Part shown: positions 45,459-57,020 of the stretch, piece after piece | Layout: every line of letters starts with the position of its first letter | Numbering within the stretch: the stretch's first letter is position 1 | Assembly (NCBI RefSeq): GCF_011386835.1 | Contig: NC_088804.1 | Location: forward strand, 33,777,549 to 33,841,548 | Reading direction: 5' to 3' | Source: Chrysemys picta bellii | Taxonomy: Eukaryota > Chordata > Testudines > Emydidae | Length of the DNA: 64,000 nucleotides | Made by a program: the position numbers and the translations under genes | The notes under the pieces: generated by a model | The model's input: only the letters and a program-made list of their open reading frames with translations | What the model was told of the DNA's origin: nothing | The model's database searches: none

Positions 45459-48400
45459 ATCACTCCACTTTACCTTTATGCTTTATCCTGTGTCCCCACA
45501 CTCCTTCATCAGTTTTCTCTTTAGACTGTAAGCACTTTGGTACATTTTCTCTGCACATCCGGGTACAACCTGATCCAAAACGCACCGAAGTTGATGAAAC
45601 TTAACTTTGGATCAGGCCTATAACAATCTATGCACTCCCAGGCATTGGGCAGGGTCTTATCAGGCCTTTCTTTCAATCTGTCTGCAGGTACCTATTGGCT
45701 TTTGAAAACTGGCATCGGTGGTGGTATTGGGGGGGGGGGGGGGAACAGAATCACAGTTGTGCTTTACACATGCAACAGTTTCCTTGGAAATTTAGTCCTG
45801 TAATAAAACATGCTATGCATAATGTATTCTAAAGCAATAGAGTTTGCATGTTTCTGTATGTAGAAAGCATGGGGCAGAGATCGGAAGAGATTTTACAGTT
45901 TGATGCAACCTCCTTGGCATTTTTGCTCCAAATATGCTTTTTAAAGTGTTCATATGATGCTTTGGAACTGATCAATTTTAATTGTCTCAGATTGGGGAGA
46001 GAGTGTTTGTTCAGCCATTTTAACATGGGTTTTATATGTTTCCAGATGCTCATGCTAGTTTATTAGGAAGAGCTTCTCATTATCATAAAATTTACATGCT
46101 TCATAGGCTGGATTGAAAGATCCTCTTTGAGACAACACACACATAAAAATACCAGTAATTTGACAAAAAATTGCTCAAATGATCATACAAAGATGCTGTA
46201 GCACACATAAAGACATAGAAAGTGTTCTTATTCTTGTAACTAGAAACCTGATGGCCAATACAATGGAACTTGTATGCATTTTGTTGTGTTTTCTTTCATT
46301 TAAGATACTGCACTAGAGTGAACAAACAACACTTAACACTTAGTATAATGCTTTGAATAGATGAACATTTTCTGAATCAGTTCTGTATATTGGTCTACTA
46401 ATTCTTTGCTAAGCATATATCAAGCATCTTTTGACTAGTGCATTAATAAGACCAGCCATTTATTTTTAAAGTAACTATCAAGTTGCCACAGAACCATGCA
46501 CACTGAAAGTGTCTGGCATTAAGATCATACAGTGCACCGTGTCCTTTCTTCAGGATATTGAGAAAACAGTTTTCATCAGAGTTTGGACACTTCTAAAACA
46601 TATTCTCCATTAGGAGATGTGGTTCAAAATGCACCCTTAAAAACAACTGGTAAAATGTCTCCCCTGCAGCAACATTCAGGTTTCTGTAACAGGTTTATTT
46701 CCAGACATTTCACCAAGACTTGGCTCTACGCCAAGCGTAAGTCTGCATTTATAATTAATATCGTAAATGTACCATTACCCAGCCTACAAAACAACTCAGC
46801 CTTGTTAAATGATCCAATCAAATAAGCAAATGAAAGATATCCTTATTCAGTCATGTGATGAATTGGGGCTATGGCTGCACAACTTACAAATTCTGGTTGA
46901 TATTGTCAATTTGTAGTTTGAAAACCTGTTGTGTCACGAATACCTGCATGTATATGGGGATCCACCACTGCTGACAGATCACAAGGCAGGAACACAGGGA
47001 AATATTTCAGGTTAATGTGGTACCTGGCCCTCAGAAAGGTTATGCTAAAAAGCAACTCAAGCTTTAGAAATCCAGATTTAACTTAACTCCCTGATGGGAC
47101 GGAGGAAGGTAGGAGCAGTGAAAACTTGTTAAGTGTAGAACAAAAAAAAGACCAAGTGACCAGGAGGGGATTAAATAAATAAGGGACTAGGGGAAACCAG
47201 ACAGGAGGAGGAAGGGGGAGCAGGAGAGAGCATGGTCACAGAAGTTGGGTAAAGGGTTCCAGGAAGAAGAGGTCACCGAGCATGTAGCAACTGCATGGAA
47301 CAGGGGACCCTGCCTGCTTTCCTGAGCTCAGATGGCCCAAGGACTCTTGGCAACCCAAGGGACTCAAATCCCAGCCCAAAGAATGTCCTGGAGTAGTGAG
47401 GAAATTGAGATAGGGACATGCGTTTAGTATATATTTTGTATGATCTGTACTACTTCTGTGCTTTATATGATTAAGAGCATAAAAAAGTGTAAGACTGTGC
47501 AAAGTGTGTGTGTGTGTGAGTGAGAGAGAGAGACTGCTTTACAACTACTGCATGTCCCTGAGAGAGTTACTGCATGTCCCTGAGGGATAAGTTATATGAC
47601 CTTGATATCCTATCACTCCTTATTTTGACTATCATCTTTTAATCGAAACACATTAATGTTTAAAGTAAAATCTTAGCTGCTGATTTTTGTCCAAGTATAT
47701 ATGTAGTGCCCTTTAAGAAGCTTTCCTCAGGCATGCACTAATCCCTAAGCATCTGGATTACACATCTACAATACATTATTTTGTATAGCATTGATCACAT
47801 GACCTATTTAATATTTTTGAAAGCTGCCTTTTCAAAGAAAGAGTAAAGAACAGCCATTTTCTTTTATTAAAATGTCTCTGATCAATAAGAAAGTGGGGAT
47901 TACCAAATTACCTAGAGTCAGACTCATATTTTCTGATGTGTGCATTCCTGGTTGTAGGAACATGTTTATGCACATGCATAACCTCAATTGGCATATGTCA
48001 TTGGGTATTGTACATACAAGTCAGATATATGCCATAACAGCTTTGGCATGGACACTTTTGAAAATGTGGGACCTGTCATTTATCCAGAGAGTTACCATCC
48101 ACGGTAGTTCTGAGATGTGTCATCTGAGATACTCAGCACAGGAACAATGGCTGTAACAGAAAGAACTGAGATTTTCAGATAACTATATTAATAATGTAGC
48201 AAATTAACATTGATGGAATTTCTCCAACATTCTTTTCAACTAGAATGGGTTAAAATAAATTGATCAATTTAAATTTATTTTCCCCACAAGTCGAAAGGAA
48301 TGCCTAAAAGCTACCCATTCCTCTTTTAAACTAGCTCTTTACAATTCTCTTGTACAGGGAAGCAATCAGGACAAATCAATGACAGAACTAACTACACAGC

Positions 48401-50728
48401 ATCATTCGTTATTTCCTAAAGTTATAGGCATTCCTGTAACCAACCTGTACTCACGGGTCATTTTCAAGAAACTAACACTCTAAGACTAAATGGTGTTTAT
48501 TTTCCCAAGAAGAATTCATACCAGTATATGCCAATTTAAGTCTAACACATGTAAAGTATGCCATTAATTAATGTGATCTATTGTCATATGGTTTTCTAGA
48601 GGCCAGTGTTTCAGGGTATAGTCTGTATTTATTTTTTCTGTAAAAGATTATACCATTATCTTGGGCTACATTCCAGTATTGCTTAAATTTGTACTTAATG
48701 GGTGTATGATTTATCACAGCCTGTAATGCTTCTGTGACAGGTGTCAACATTTAAAATTCTTCTCCTGACAGACCAAAAAAACCCATTACTGAAGACATAT
48801 GTTCATTAATGGGGCTTTCTCCTTCATAGCCATCCCCTATCTCTTGCCTGTTCACAGCACAAATTCATAAACCCATGAGCATGTTTGCAATTGCAGCCTA
48901 GCCCAGAGCAAGTGTTTTGCACAACCACCAAAGAATTCTGAGTTCTTAGAATTAACAAGAAAGGGAGATCTTAAGAAGGAAAATAATCTTGAGGCTAGGA
49001 ATCAACTTTCATCTTGACCTAAGCAGGTAACTTGCATTGATGTAACTGGGAGTTTTACTTGCTGAGTAAAAACATCAGGTCCCAGATCCTGCAAGTTGGG
49101 CACTGACAGCCTGAAGCTCCCAGAAAAAAGAAAAAGAAAAAAATAAATAAATCAACATAATGCCTGTAAATCACCTGGTATTTCTGCATGGCAAGACCTA
49201 AAAGAAAATGTTAGAAAGGGATACAGATTTATGGATATACTTGAGCACTGAAGTTCAGATACAATAGAAATGTCACTATCTGCAGGTGTGGTAGCTTGTT
49301 GTACATTTTTATTAGCTTTGTCACACTTCTGACCACAGAAGCTACAGACTAGACAGGTTAGTACATTACCATTTATTCAGTAGGTTTCCAAAAATGTTCT
49401 ATGGCAGGTAGGCTATGAGCAACAGTGGCTGGTCCCAGAAGTAAGTCATCAGGCTGTAGATAACAGAGTTACAACCATCTGCATCCCTCTCCACCTAACA
49501 CACACACCTGGGTTGACCAGATTTTCAAAGTAAAGACCCATGACAATGGAGGTGAGAATGGGGGGAGAGAAGGAGAAGAGTGCAGTGGAGCAGGTTGGCT
49601 GGGTATACTGGGAAAGCAGTACGGTACCCTCGTCCTTCTCCCATCACCTTCTTCCTTTCAGAATGAGGAACTGGGACATAATTCAGTCAGAAGCAATATC
49701 AGAATCCCTCTGTAACCAAACCTTTTATTCTTCTCTCAGTCACAGCCTTTTCTTTCTCACCATGCAATCTAGCTGTTACCCTTCTTTCTGTACTATTGAT
49801 TTCCTCTCACTGTATGACCTCACACATGAACAATTTTCCTCCACCTTCTATACCCTACCAATACAACCCTACAGCCTCTCAACCAAGTTCCTTTAGCCTC
49901 AACACACACCTTCTCAGAATTCTAAGCCAGCTCTAAAAACCCTTCTCTATCATCCAGCCCCAGCAGACTCTTAGACTTAGCTCAGACCCTCTTCCCAAAG
50001 GAGCTTTCTCCAGCTCACCACACAGCATTGTACAGCTCCCTTGACCCCCAGTTCTGCAATACTCTCCAACCCCTTTCCCCATATACTCAGAGAAAAAATC
50101 ATTCCCCCTCCCCAGTGTTAACAGCGGGTTAAAAAAAATGGTGTGTTGGAGGGAACTCCATTTGTGTGTGAGGTTTCATTTAATGTTTTCAAACATTTCT
50201 CCTCTTACCCTTTCCTAGGGCTCGTCCTGCTCAGAACCCATCTCCTTCTATCTGAACCCTCATACTCAGAAAACTCACTCCAGCTCACAGACCTCAGCCT
50301 TTGGAGCTCAGAACTTCCTTACCATCCCATTGCTGGACCTCGAGGAGCAGGAGTAGGTTGTTACTGGCACTGCAGAGAGACCCACACTCAAGGGGTATAG
50401 CTACTCTCAATGAACTGATGAGGGGGCTGCAATCCCTGCTCTGCACTTCCTTTTCTCTACTGTCCAGGTGCTGGTCGAGCCTCTGGTAGCAGCTAGTAAA
50501 ACTGCACCTTGCAGTACAGCAGCCATGCCAGAGGCATAGATCCCCAGTGGGCTTAAGTCTCCTCCCATTGGTACTGGTCAGCTCCATTGCTTTCACTGAA
50601 CTTATTTGCAGCAGTGTAGAACAGAAGAGAATCAAACCGTGGCTATTGCAAGGCAGCCTGCTGGAGTAATGGTGGGCCTCAGTCCCACCAACACCTAATG
50701 ACTAGCTGACATTGCACTTGTAACAAGT
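45459..50728. other. Long unassigned stretch
   Basis: About 5.3 kb with little I can name. It holds a fold-back copy (listed at 45569), a 15-G run at 45729-45743, a (GT)n/(GA)n tract near 47504-47533 and A-rich sequence near 49125-49150. The part from about 47225 to 47520 may be an interspersed repeat but has no visible ends. Open frames up to 118 codons show no known domain. Confidence 0.45.
45569..45617. repeat. Fold-back element, 'cctgatccaaa' variant
   Basis: CCTGATCCAAAACG at the left pairs with ACTTTGGATCAGGC at the right across 49 bp. The phrase CTGATCCAAAGCCCATTGAA at 7870 is a half copy of the same variant. Confidence 0.6.
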
Positions 50729-50736
50729 ATCTACAC

Positions 50737-51124
50737 CAGGGGTCGGCAACCTTTGGCATGCGGCTCACCAGGAGCACCCTAGCGGACCGGGCCAGTTTAT
50801 TTACCTGCTGACGCGGCAGGTTTGGCCGATCGCGGCCCCCACTGGCCACAGTTTGCCGTCCCGGGCCAATGGGGGCGGCGGGAAGCGGCGCAGGCGAGGG
50901 ATGTGCTGGCTGCCGTCCCGGGCCAATGGGGGCGGCGGGAAGCGGCGCAGGCGAGGGATGTGCTGGCTGCACCTTCCCGCCACCCCCATTGGCCCGGGAC
51001 AGTGAACCACGGCCAGTGGGGGCCACGATCGGCCGAACCTGCTGTGTCAGCAGGTAAATAAACTGGCCCGGCCCGCTAGGGTGCTTACCCTGGCGAGCCG
51101 CGTGCCAAACGTTGACGACACCTG
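50737..51124. mobile_element. Palindromic hAT MITE, copy 5, with internal duplication
   Basis: A 388-bp element with perfect 8-bp duplications ATCTACAC (50729-50736, 51125-51132). Starts CAGGGGTCGGCAACCTTTGG and ends AACGTTGACGACACCTG. It is longer than its relatives because a 57-bp unit starting TGCCGTCCCGGGCCAATGGG is tandemly duplicated (50854-50910 and 50911-50967) with no differences seen between the two copies. Confidence 0.93.
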
Positions 51125-51132
51125 ATCTACAC

Positions 51133-51921
51133 CAAGCTATATGTAAATAGTTACTAACAAAAGGTGCCAGTAGATGGCACCCAATAAAATGTAGCATAGT
51201 TTCTGGTATCTGTAGGACTAATAAAATATGTTGTTATGCACTGCTAATGTCTCCCTTTGTGTAGCTCTTTACATTAGCTCTTAACAGTACTTCTTTACTC
51301 TAGAACTATTTCACAGAACAAGATTTCTTCACCCTTTGGTTCGAGCCATATTTGGAATAAACTCCTTTTCAAGAAGTGGGATTTAAGAGTCAATGTAAAA
51401 GTAAACTGTGATGAGGAAGAAGATAGGCTTGTCAATCCTTGCAGTTGGAATCCAGCACTTTGCTACTAGCTTTTAAACTGAAAAGACAGTATTCCATGCT
51501 ACTCCTGAAGGAAATCTTTTCACACTTGCTAATCGTCGCACTTTATTAACAAGACAAGGAAAAAACTGTTATTTATTTATTTAGATAAGGCGTGCCACCA
51601 GAAAGGAGATATTGCACAACATAGCCAGTGTTCACTGTGTATACATTTTCCACCTGAAGGCTATTTATACAATCTATTCCACTGTAGGAGAAGCGCTATA
51701 GTTTAGGATCAATTCCTACCTAAAAAGGGCCTGTATCTATTCTCATTAAACCAGAATAAATCAGGAATAAACTTCTTTGAAGACAATGGAAATACACTGG
51801 TTTTACTTTGGTGCAAGAAAAAAAAAACAGACCTAATAGTATAAAATATCTGCTATTTTACACCAACATAACTCCACTGAATTAAATGGAATGATGACAG
51901 TGCGAAACTGGTATACTTCTG
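51133..51921. other. Unassigned, with fold-back traces
   Basis: From about 51725 to 51915, phrases such as ACCAGAATAAATCAGG, AATACACTGGTTTTAC, TTACACCAACATAACTCC and GCGAAACTGGTATA are fragments of the fold-back variant with 'acaccagtgtaaatc' arms. No gene seen. Confidence 0.4.
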
Positions 51922-51932
51922 TTTAAATTCAG

Positions 51933-52327
51933 ATTTCAGAGTTGCAGCCGTGTTAGTCTGGACACCATTAAATTAGGCTTGAATAAAGACTGGGAGTGGA
52001 TGGGCCATTACACAAAGCAAAACTATTTCCCCATGCTTCCCCCCCCCACACTTCATCTTCTTGTCAATTGCTGGAAATGGGCCGTTTTCATTACCACTAC
52101 AAACAGTTCTTTTTCTCTCCTGCTGATAATAGCTCAACTTAACTGATCACTCTCGCTATAGTGTGTATGGTAACACCCACTGTTTCATGTTCTCTCTCTG
52201 TGTGTATATATATATCTTCCTATTGTATTTTCCACTCGATGCATCCGATGAAGTGGGCTGTAGCCCACGAAAGCTTATGCTCAAATAAATTTGTTAGTCT
52301 AAGGTGCCACAAGTACTCCTGGTTTTT
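51933..52327 (-). mobile_element. Penelope-like/SINE-type retro-insertion with inverted body
   Basis: A 395-bp insertion between perfect 11-bp duplications TTTAAATTCAG (51922-51932, 52328-52338). It opens with the family terminus ATTTCAGAGTTGCAGCCGTG. It then switches orientation, running through AGACTGGGAGTGGATGGGCC to CACGAAAGCTTATGCTCAAA and GTGCCACAAGTACTCCTGG. This is a 3' end joined to an inverted internal body. In the full turtle family, recalled from memory, this body lies next to a GIY-YIG region, which is absent here. A TATATATATA tract lies at about 52206. Confidence 0.8.
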
Positions 52328-52338
52328 TTTAAATTCAG

Positions 52339-52636
52339 AGTTACTCCATTACCTTGTTTTAACCTCGGGGTAGAGATTCAGCTCCACTACCTTAAAGAAA
52401 TGACCAGACTACAAAGATCTAAGTTTTTCTAAAGTTCAGGTGTATTCATATCTTGGATTTAAAGTTGGAGATGGCCCTGACTTAAATGGGCACCTCTTCC
52501 TCATGCCATATTTGACAACTGGATATCAGGGCACTCTGAGCATGCTCATGAAATCCAGCGATAAGCATGTACATAGAGAAGGAATTCTCTATGATGACTG
52601 CAAGGGGTCATCTTCCTGATTATGATCAAGTTGTAT
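52339..52636. other. Unassigned sequence
   Basis: Nothing recognised. Confidence 0.5.
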
Positions 52637-52638
52637 TA

Positions 52639-52843
52639 CAGGTCTGTCACATCTTACGCGCATTTAACATGCGCGATTTCAGCTTTACGCGGTCGGCAAA
52701 AAAAAATCAACAGTTTTAATACTATACCTGTAGTGCAGGCGATTCCGCCCACCATTCAACTCAATGTAATTTTGACTACACGCGGTTTTCGCTTTACGCG
52801 CTAACCGCGGAACGGAACCCCCGCATAAGATGAGACTTGCCTG
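52639..52843. mobile_element. TA-flanked MITE (Tc1/mariner-like)
   Basis: A 205-bp CpG-rich insertion flanked by TA (52637-52638, 52844-52845). The ends CAGGTCTGTCACATCTTACG and ATAAGATGAGACTTGCCTG are inverted repeats. The internal pair AGCTTTACGCGGTCGGC and CGCTTTACGCGCTAACCGCGG is a direct echo. A TA target fits the Tc1/mariner superfamily; no transposase is present. Confidence 0.65.
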
Positions 52844-52854
52844 TACCGTACCAT

Positions 52855-54250
52855 AGGCCTTAATCGTGGACCTCATTGTGCCAAACACTGTGCAAACAGA
52901 ACAAAATGATTGCTCCTGCCCAGACAGTTTGCAATATAAGCAGATGGACCTAGAGTGGGGGAGGGCAGAGAAAAGGACAGTTTGTCAACATGACAGGCTA
53001 TGGCTTCAGCACAACATCAGCCTAACGGTTGTCAAGTTGTTCATAGACAACACAGCAATGCAGGGTCTTAAGTAGGATTTTGAAGGAGGATAATGCATTC
53101 GTTTTGCTGATGTTTTGGGGAGCTCCTCCCAAGCATGAGGGGCAGCATTAGAGGAAGCTAGGGTTGCCACCTGTCCAAGATTTTCCCAGGATCATCCCTT
53201 TTTTTGAGGTAACTGTCCCAGAAAGTCTGTACGGGTGCTCAGTACATACAGGCAGCTGTCCAGTTTTGTGAGCTGAGGATCATCCCTGATGTCCTGGTTT
53301 TTTGTACCTCACAGGTGGCAAACCTAGAGAAAGCAAAAAAAAATTTTGTTCAGATATTTAACAAATGTCTTAGAGAGGCTGGTATCATCAGCTGACTGGA
53401 AGCAAGAGTCAATTTTGATACTGAATGAGACACGATAGGTAGAGTGGGGATAATTTGTAAAGGCCCTTGAAAGGGAAGACAAGTAGCTTACGTTTGACAT
53501 GACAGAAAATGGGGAAGCTAGTGGATTGATGCAAAGAGTGAGGTGATGTGGTCAAAGAATAATCTCTGCAGTGGCATTCTAAATGGATGAGCAAGGCAGG
53601 ATTTTATTTGTCAAGACCAAAGAAAAAGATGTTACAATAATCAAGACAGAAGATAAGAGCCTGAACAAGAGTTTTCACTGTGTGGATGGATAGGAAAGGC
53701 AATATCTTAGATGTTTTGCAGAAAGAATCAGCAAGATTTTGATATAGTCTGGATATGAGGACCTAGACAGAGGACCAAGTCAAAGATAACACTCAGATTA
53801 TAGCCCGGAGTGACAGAGAGCTTACAAGAGACAACAGATGGACAGATATATAGACATGGCTGTGTTGTCCACAGTGATAAAGAAAGGAAGTAGTGAGGAG
53901 GGGGATATTAAGAGCTCAGTTTTAACCATGTTGAGCTTGAACTGACTACTAGATAGCCACAAGATGTCAGAGACAGGCTAAGACTTAATTTTGGACATAA
54001 AGGAGACAGGGAAATCTGTGAGTCATCAACACAGAGATGGTAGCTGAATTTGTTTATGGATAATTAATAGAGGGAGAAGACAAGGGACTGTGGACAAAGC
54101 CCTATGGAATTCCCCTAGGTTGGAATGGGAATGAGCAGCATCTTCCAAAGGACACAACGAAGAAGCAATTTTGGCTAATGAAAAAGTTCACAAATTCAAT
54201 GCCTGCTTGCCAGTAATCTCTGAACAGACAAAGGGATAATTTCATTGACT
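52855..54250 (-). mobile_element. L2-type LINE remnant
   Basis: The reversed 3' end has TGCCAAACACTGTGCAAAC and GCTCCTGCCCAGACAGTTTG. Then AGCTCCTCCCAAGCATGAGG and CCTTGAAAGGGAAGACAAG continue upstream. On the minus strand near 54020-54060 the frame reads SYHLCVDDS, a decayed form of the L2 reverse transcriptase YADD box. Stops and shifts throughout. A 164-bp MITE interrupts it at 53161. Confidence 0.75.
53161..53324. mobile_element. Small MITE nested in L2
   Basis: The ends GGGTTGCCACCTGT and ACAGGTGGCAAACC are inverted repeats (13 of 14). CTA lies directly before and after the element; TA is the simplest target duplication, CTAG an alternative. The interior has inverted phrases CCAGGATCATCCC and GAGGATCATCCCTG in the same orientation, so it is also partly directly repeated. 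Confidence 0.7.
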
Positions 54251-56576
54251 AAATTGTTGGCTGTGAATAGTTCACCCAACAATACTGTTCAGTCTTTAAG
54301 GGACAGCCTCAAGGGTTTGGTATTCCATAGCACTCTTGCCAGGCAATTTGTGCCGCATTTTGTACCAAAAAAAAAAAGTTCAGTGAAGAAAGCCCTCATG
54401 GGAAAGTCCAAAGATTAAACCCATAGGATTCTACATAAATTACTCTAAAACCCTCAGGGGAGATTCTAACCCTGACTCCAGACCCTTTATATTGCATATA
54501 CAAGTCCTGAAAGACCCAGTTCCTGCCAGGGAGGATTTCCCCAGTGCAGCCACTATGGACAGTAACCTGAAGGCTGACTCCCAGGAATCTCTCTATGCCA
54601 AGCCCCAGCATAGGAGGCATCCCAGGAGCAGGGCTGGGGTGTATTGTCTGGAGCGAGTCCACCACATGCAGCACTGCAGAGATTCCTGGAAACACTGTGG
54701 TTCTTAGAGCAGCCCATGGAGGTGCCTTATCTTAGACAGTAGCCCAGGGCTGTCTCAGTTATGGCAGGAGCCTCTTTAACCCTTGGAGCAGTCCAGGATC
54801 AGGCAGGCAAAAAAAGGTGACTTCAGGCCAAAGCTCTCTCGCCAAAGAATGCAAGCTCTATGCTTCACATATAAGAGGCAGAATCTCCTCCCTAAGATTT
54901 GATAGACTATGATGTTCCTTCTATAGAATAGCCACCAACCCATAGCCTGTAATATGGAATTGTATCTCTGGTATAGAATCCTATAGGTTGCTCTAAGAAC
55001 TCCATTAGAAAGGTTACCCTTTTCTGCTCTTCTCCAAAAGTTCTTCACTTGCGCTTTTTGAGGCTGAGGTAAGGAGTCGCATTACATTTACTGCAACAGA
55101 GTAAGAGAGAGAGAATAGGTGGCCTGGGAAAAAGTCAAGGAGAGAGAAAAAAAGCAAGACAACCCCAATCTCTTTTCCAACCAAGCAATATATCCAAAAG
55201 GTCCCTACTTCAGAATACATAGAAAAAGTAAGGCCTTGATCTTGCAATAAGCTCAACATCGGTAGATGCCTATAACTTTGTGGAACTCTAATGAATTCAG
55301 TGGGGCTCCATACAGGTGCAGGGGGTCTGTTTGCATGGTCCTCATTAAAAGGTCCTAAGAACTTATGTTGGGTACATTTGAGTTGACATGGATAGATAAT
55401 ATTAGTGGTACCTTTTTATCCTAGTTGATGATTTCTCAGTCTGCTCAGTGAAATTTAGCATTTGGAATAGAAAAATCTTTGCCAGGTTTAGAAGTTATTT
55501 TTTTTCTCTGTATCTAGTTTTCTCCTGGGCTGGTTCAATCATATTCTTACTCTGTAAGGAAAGCTACCTCAGCAGGAGAAGGAGGATTGTCCAGTAGGAG
55601 GAAGGATGATCCATGGTCAGGGTACTATTGTAGGAGTCTAGAAGCCTGGTTAAATGACGATAATGGTCCTTCCCTACTTCACATGGGTGTTCAGAGGGAA
55701 ATATGGTAGAGACCGTGAGGCATTCTGATATTACGGTGACAGGGACCATTAAGAACCTTAGAAAGAATAGATGGAAGAAGAGACCAGAAGCTGCAGTTTT
55801 AAAGAGAAGCTTTAATTCTATGGAAAAATAATTGAGTTTTACATTTATAGTTTTTCCATGCTTCTAATTTCTAGCGGCCTCAACATCCTCAACCATGAGT
55901 TTAGTCACCCAAGTTCTACTTTAAGAAGCCAGATAAACTACACAGGGATAGAGGGAATAAAAATACAGCTGAAGCCAAAGTTCTATGTTCAGACGTGTTT
56001 AGATATCATAGTTTTCTTTAGGACTGAATAAATTCATTAAAGTGCAGTTACCACTGTAATGCATGTAGATGTCGCTAATTACAATATTAGATTTTAAATG
56101 CAACTTGAGACACTCAAGTGGCCTTTAAAATGGTTTAAAACCATAGCCAATTCAAACTTAATTAAAACTATTGGTTTAATTTACTTTATATTTACAATAA
56201 AAAGAAACTAAATAACCCACTAACTCCATTCCAAGTGTCCCCTTTAGATAGAGAGGAAAAACCTTCCACACTCATGTCACTCCACACTAGCTAATCCAGT
56301 TAGTTTATTTACCTTGTTGCCAGCCCATGCTTATACATAGTCTTAATTTAGTAAAGAACAAAGAGATGAGTGTGCATGTTTCCATTCAGTGCTCAGGGAA
56401 TTAGGCATGCAAGTCCTACTGATAACTACAGAATTTGCTTGTCCCCAGAGCCCAATGTGTTCCACTGAAAATCTCTCTCATTTTGTTTAAAATTTGGATA
56501 AGTTCCAAAGGAAGATTTCTGGGGTCTCTTGTAATGATTCTAGGCAGGGTTATGTTCCCTGTGCTATTCTCCAAGA
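54251..56576. other. Unassigned sequence
   Basis: About 2.3 kb. A probable degraded fold-back lies at about 55231-55336. Open frames of 60-99 codons have no recognisable domain and lie on both strands over the same DNA. Confidence 0.45.
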
Positions 56577-56643
56577 GCCCAGTCCTGCATCACTGAAGTC
56601 AACAGAATTATTTCTGTTTACTGCAATTGTAGCAGGATTGGGT
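56577..56643. repeat. Fold-back element, 'cagtcctgca' variant
   Basis: GCCCAGTCCTGCATCACTG is partnered by GTAGCAGGATTGGGTC over 67 bp, with GAAGTCAACAGAA at the left of the centre. Confidence 0.6.
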
Positions 56644-56789
56644 CAACTGATGTGCAGTGGATTTGTATTAAGCTTATGACTAGTCAGGCTGTGACTATCA
56701 AAGGGCCCATGGATACTGGGCACCTAAGCCCAGAGACTGAGCCTGCAGCCTTGTGTGTGAGAAATCTCACTCCTATGTATTTGTATTAT

Positions 56790-57020
56790 GGTAGGAGTTA
56801 GAGGCCCCAACAGAGGTCAGGGCCACACTGTATTAGGTACTGTACATACAGAGAGAGAGAGAGAAACTCTCTGCCCTAAAAAGCTGGCAGGCTGAGTAGA
56901 GAAAACAGACAAAGATTGGGAGGGAAAGCAGAGGCAGAGAAATGAAATTATGTGCCCAAGATCGCACAGCAGACCCATGATTAGAACTCAGATCATCTGA
57001 TTCCCAGTGAATTCAACTGG
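56790..57020 (-). repeat. L2/MIR-type 3' tail
   Basis: GGTCAGGGCCACACTGTATT, TAGGTACTGTACATACAG and CTCTCTGCCCTAAAAAGCTG match the reversed L2 tail seen at 52865. AAATTATGTGCCCAAGATCG and CACAGCAGACCC follow as in a reversed MIR core. A (GA)n tract lies at 56851. Confidence 0.65.

Noticed and set aside
44882..45463. 193-codon minus-strand open frame
   Set aside because: Spans the whole multi-hairpin repeat and continues into its flank; an effect of GC content.
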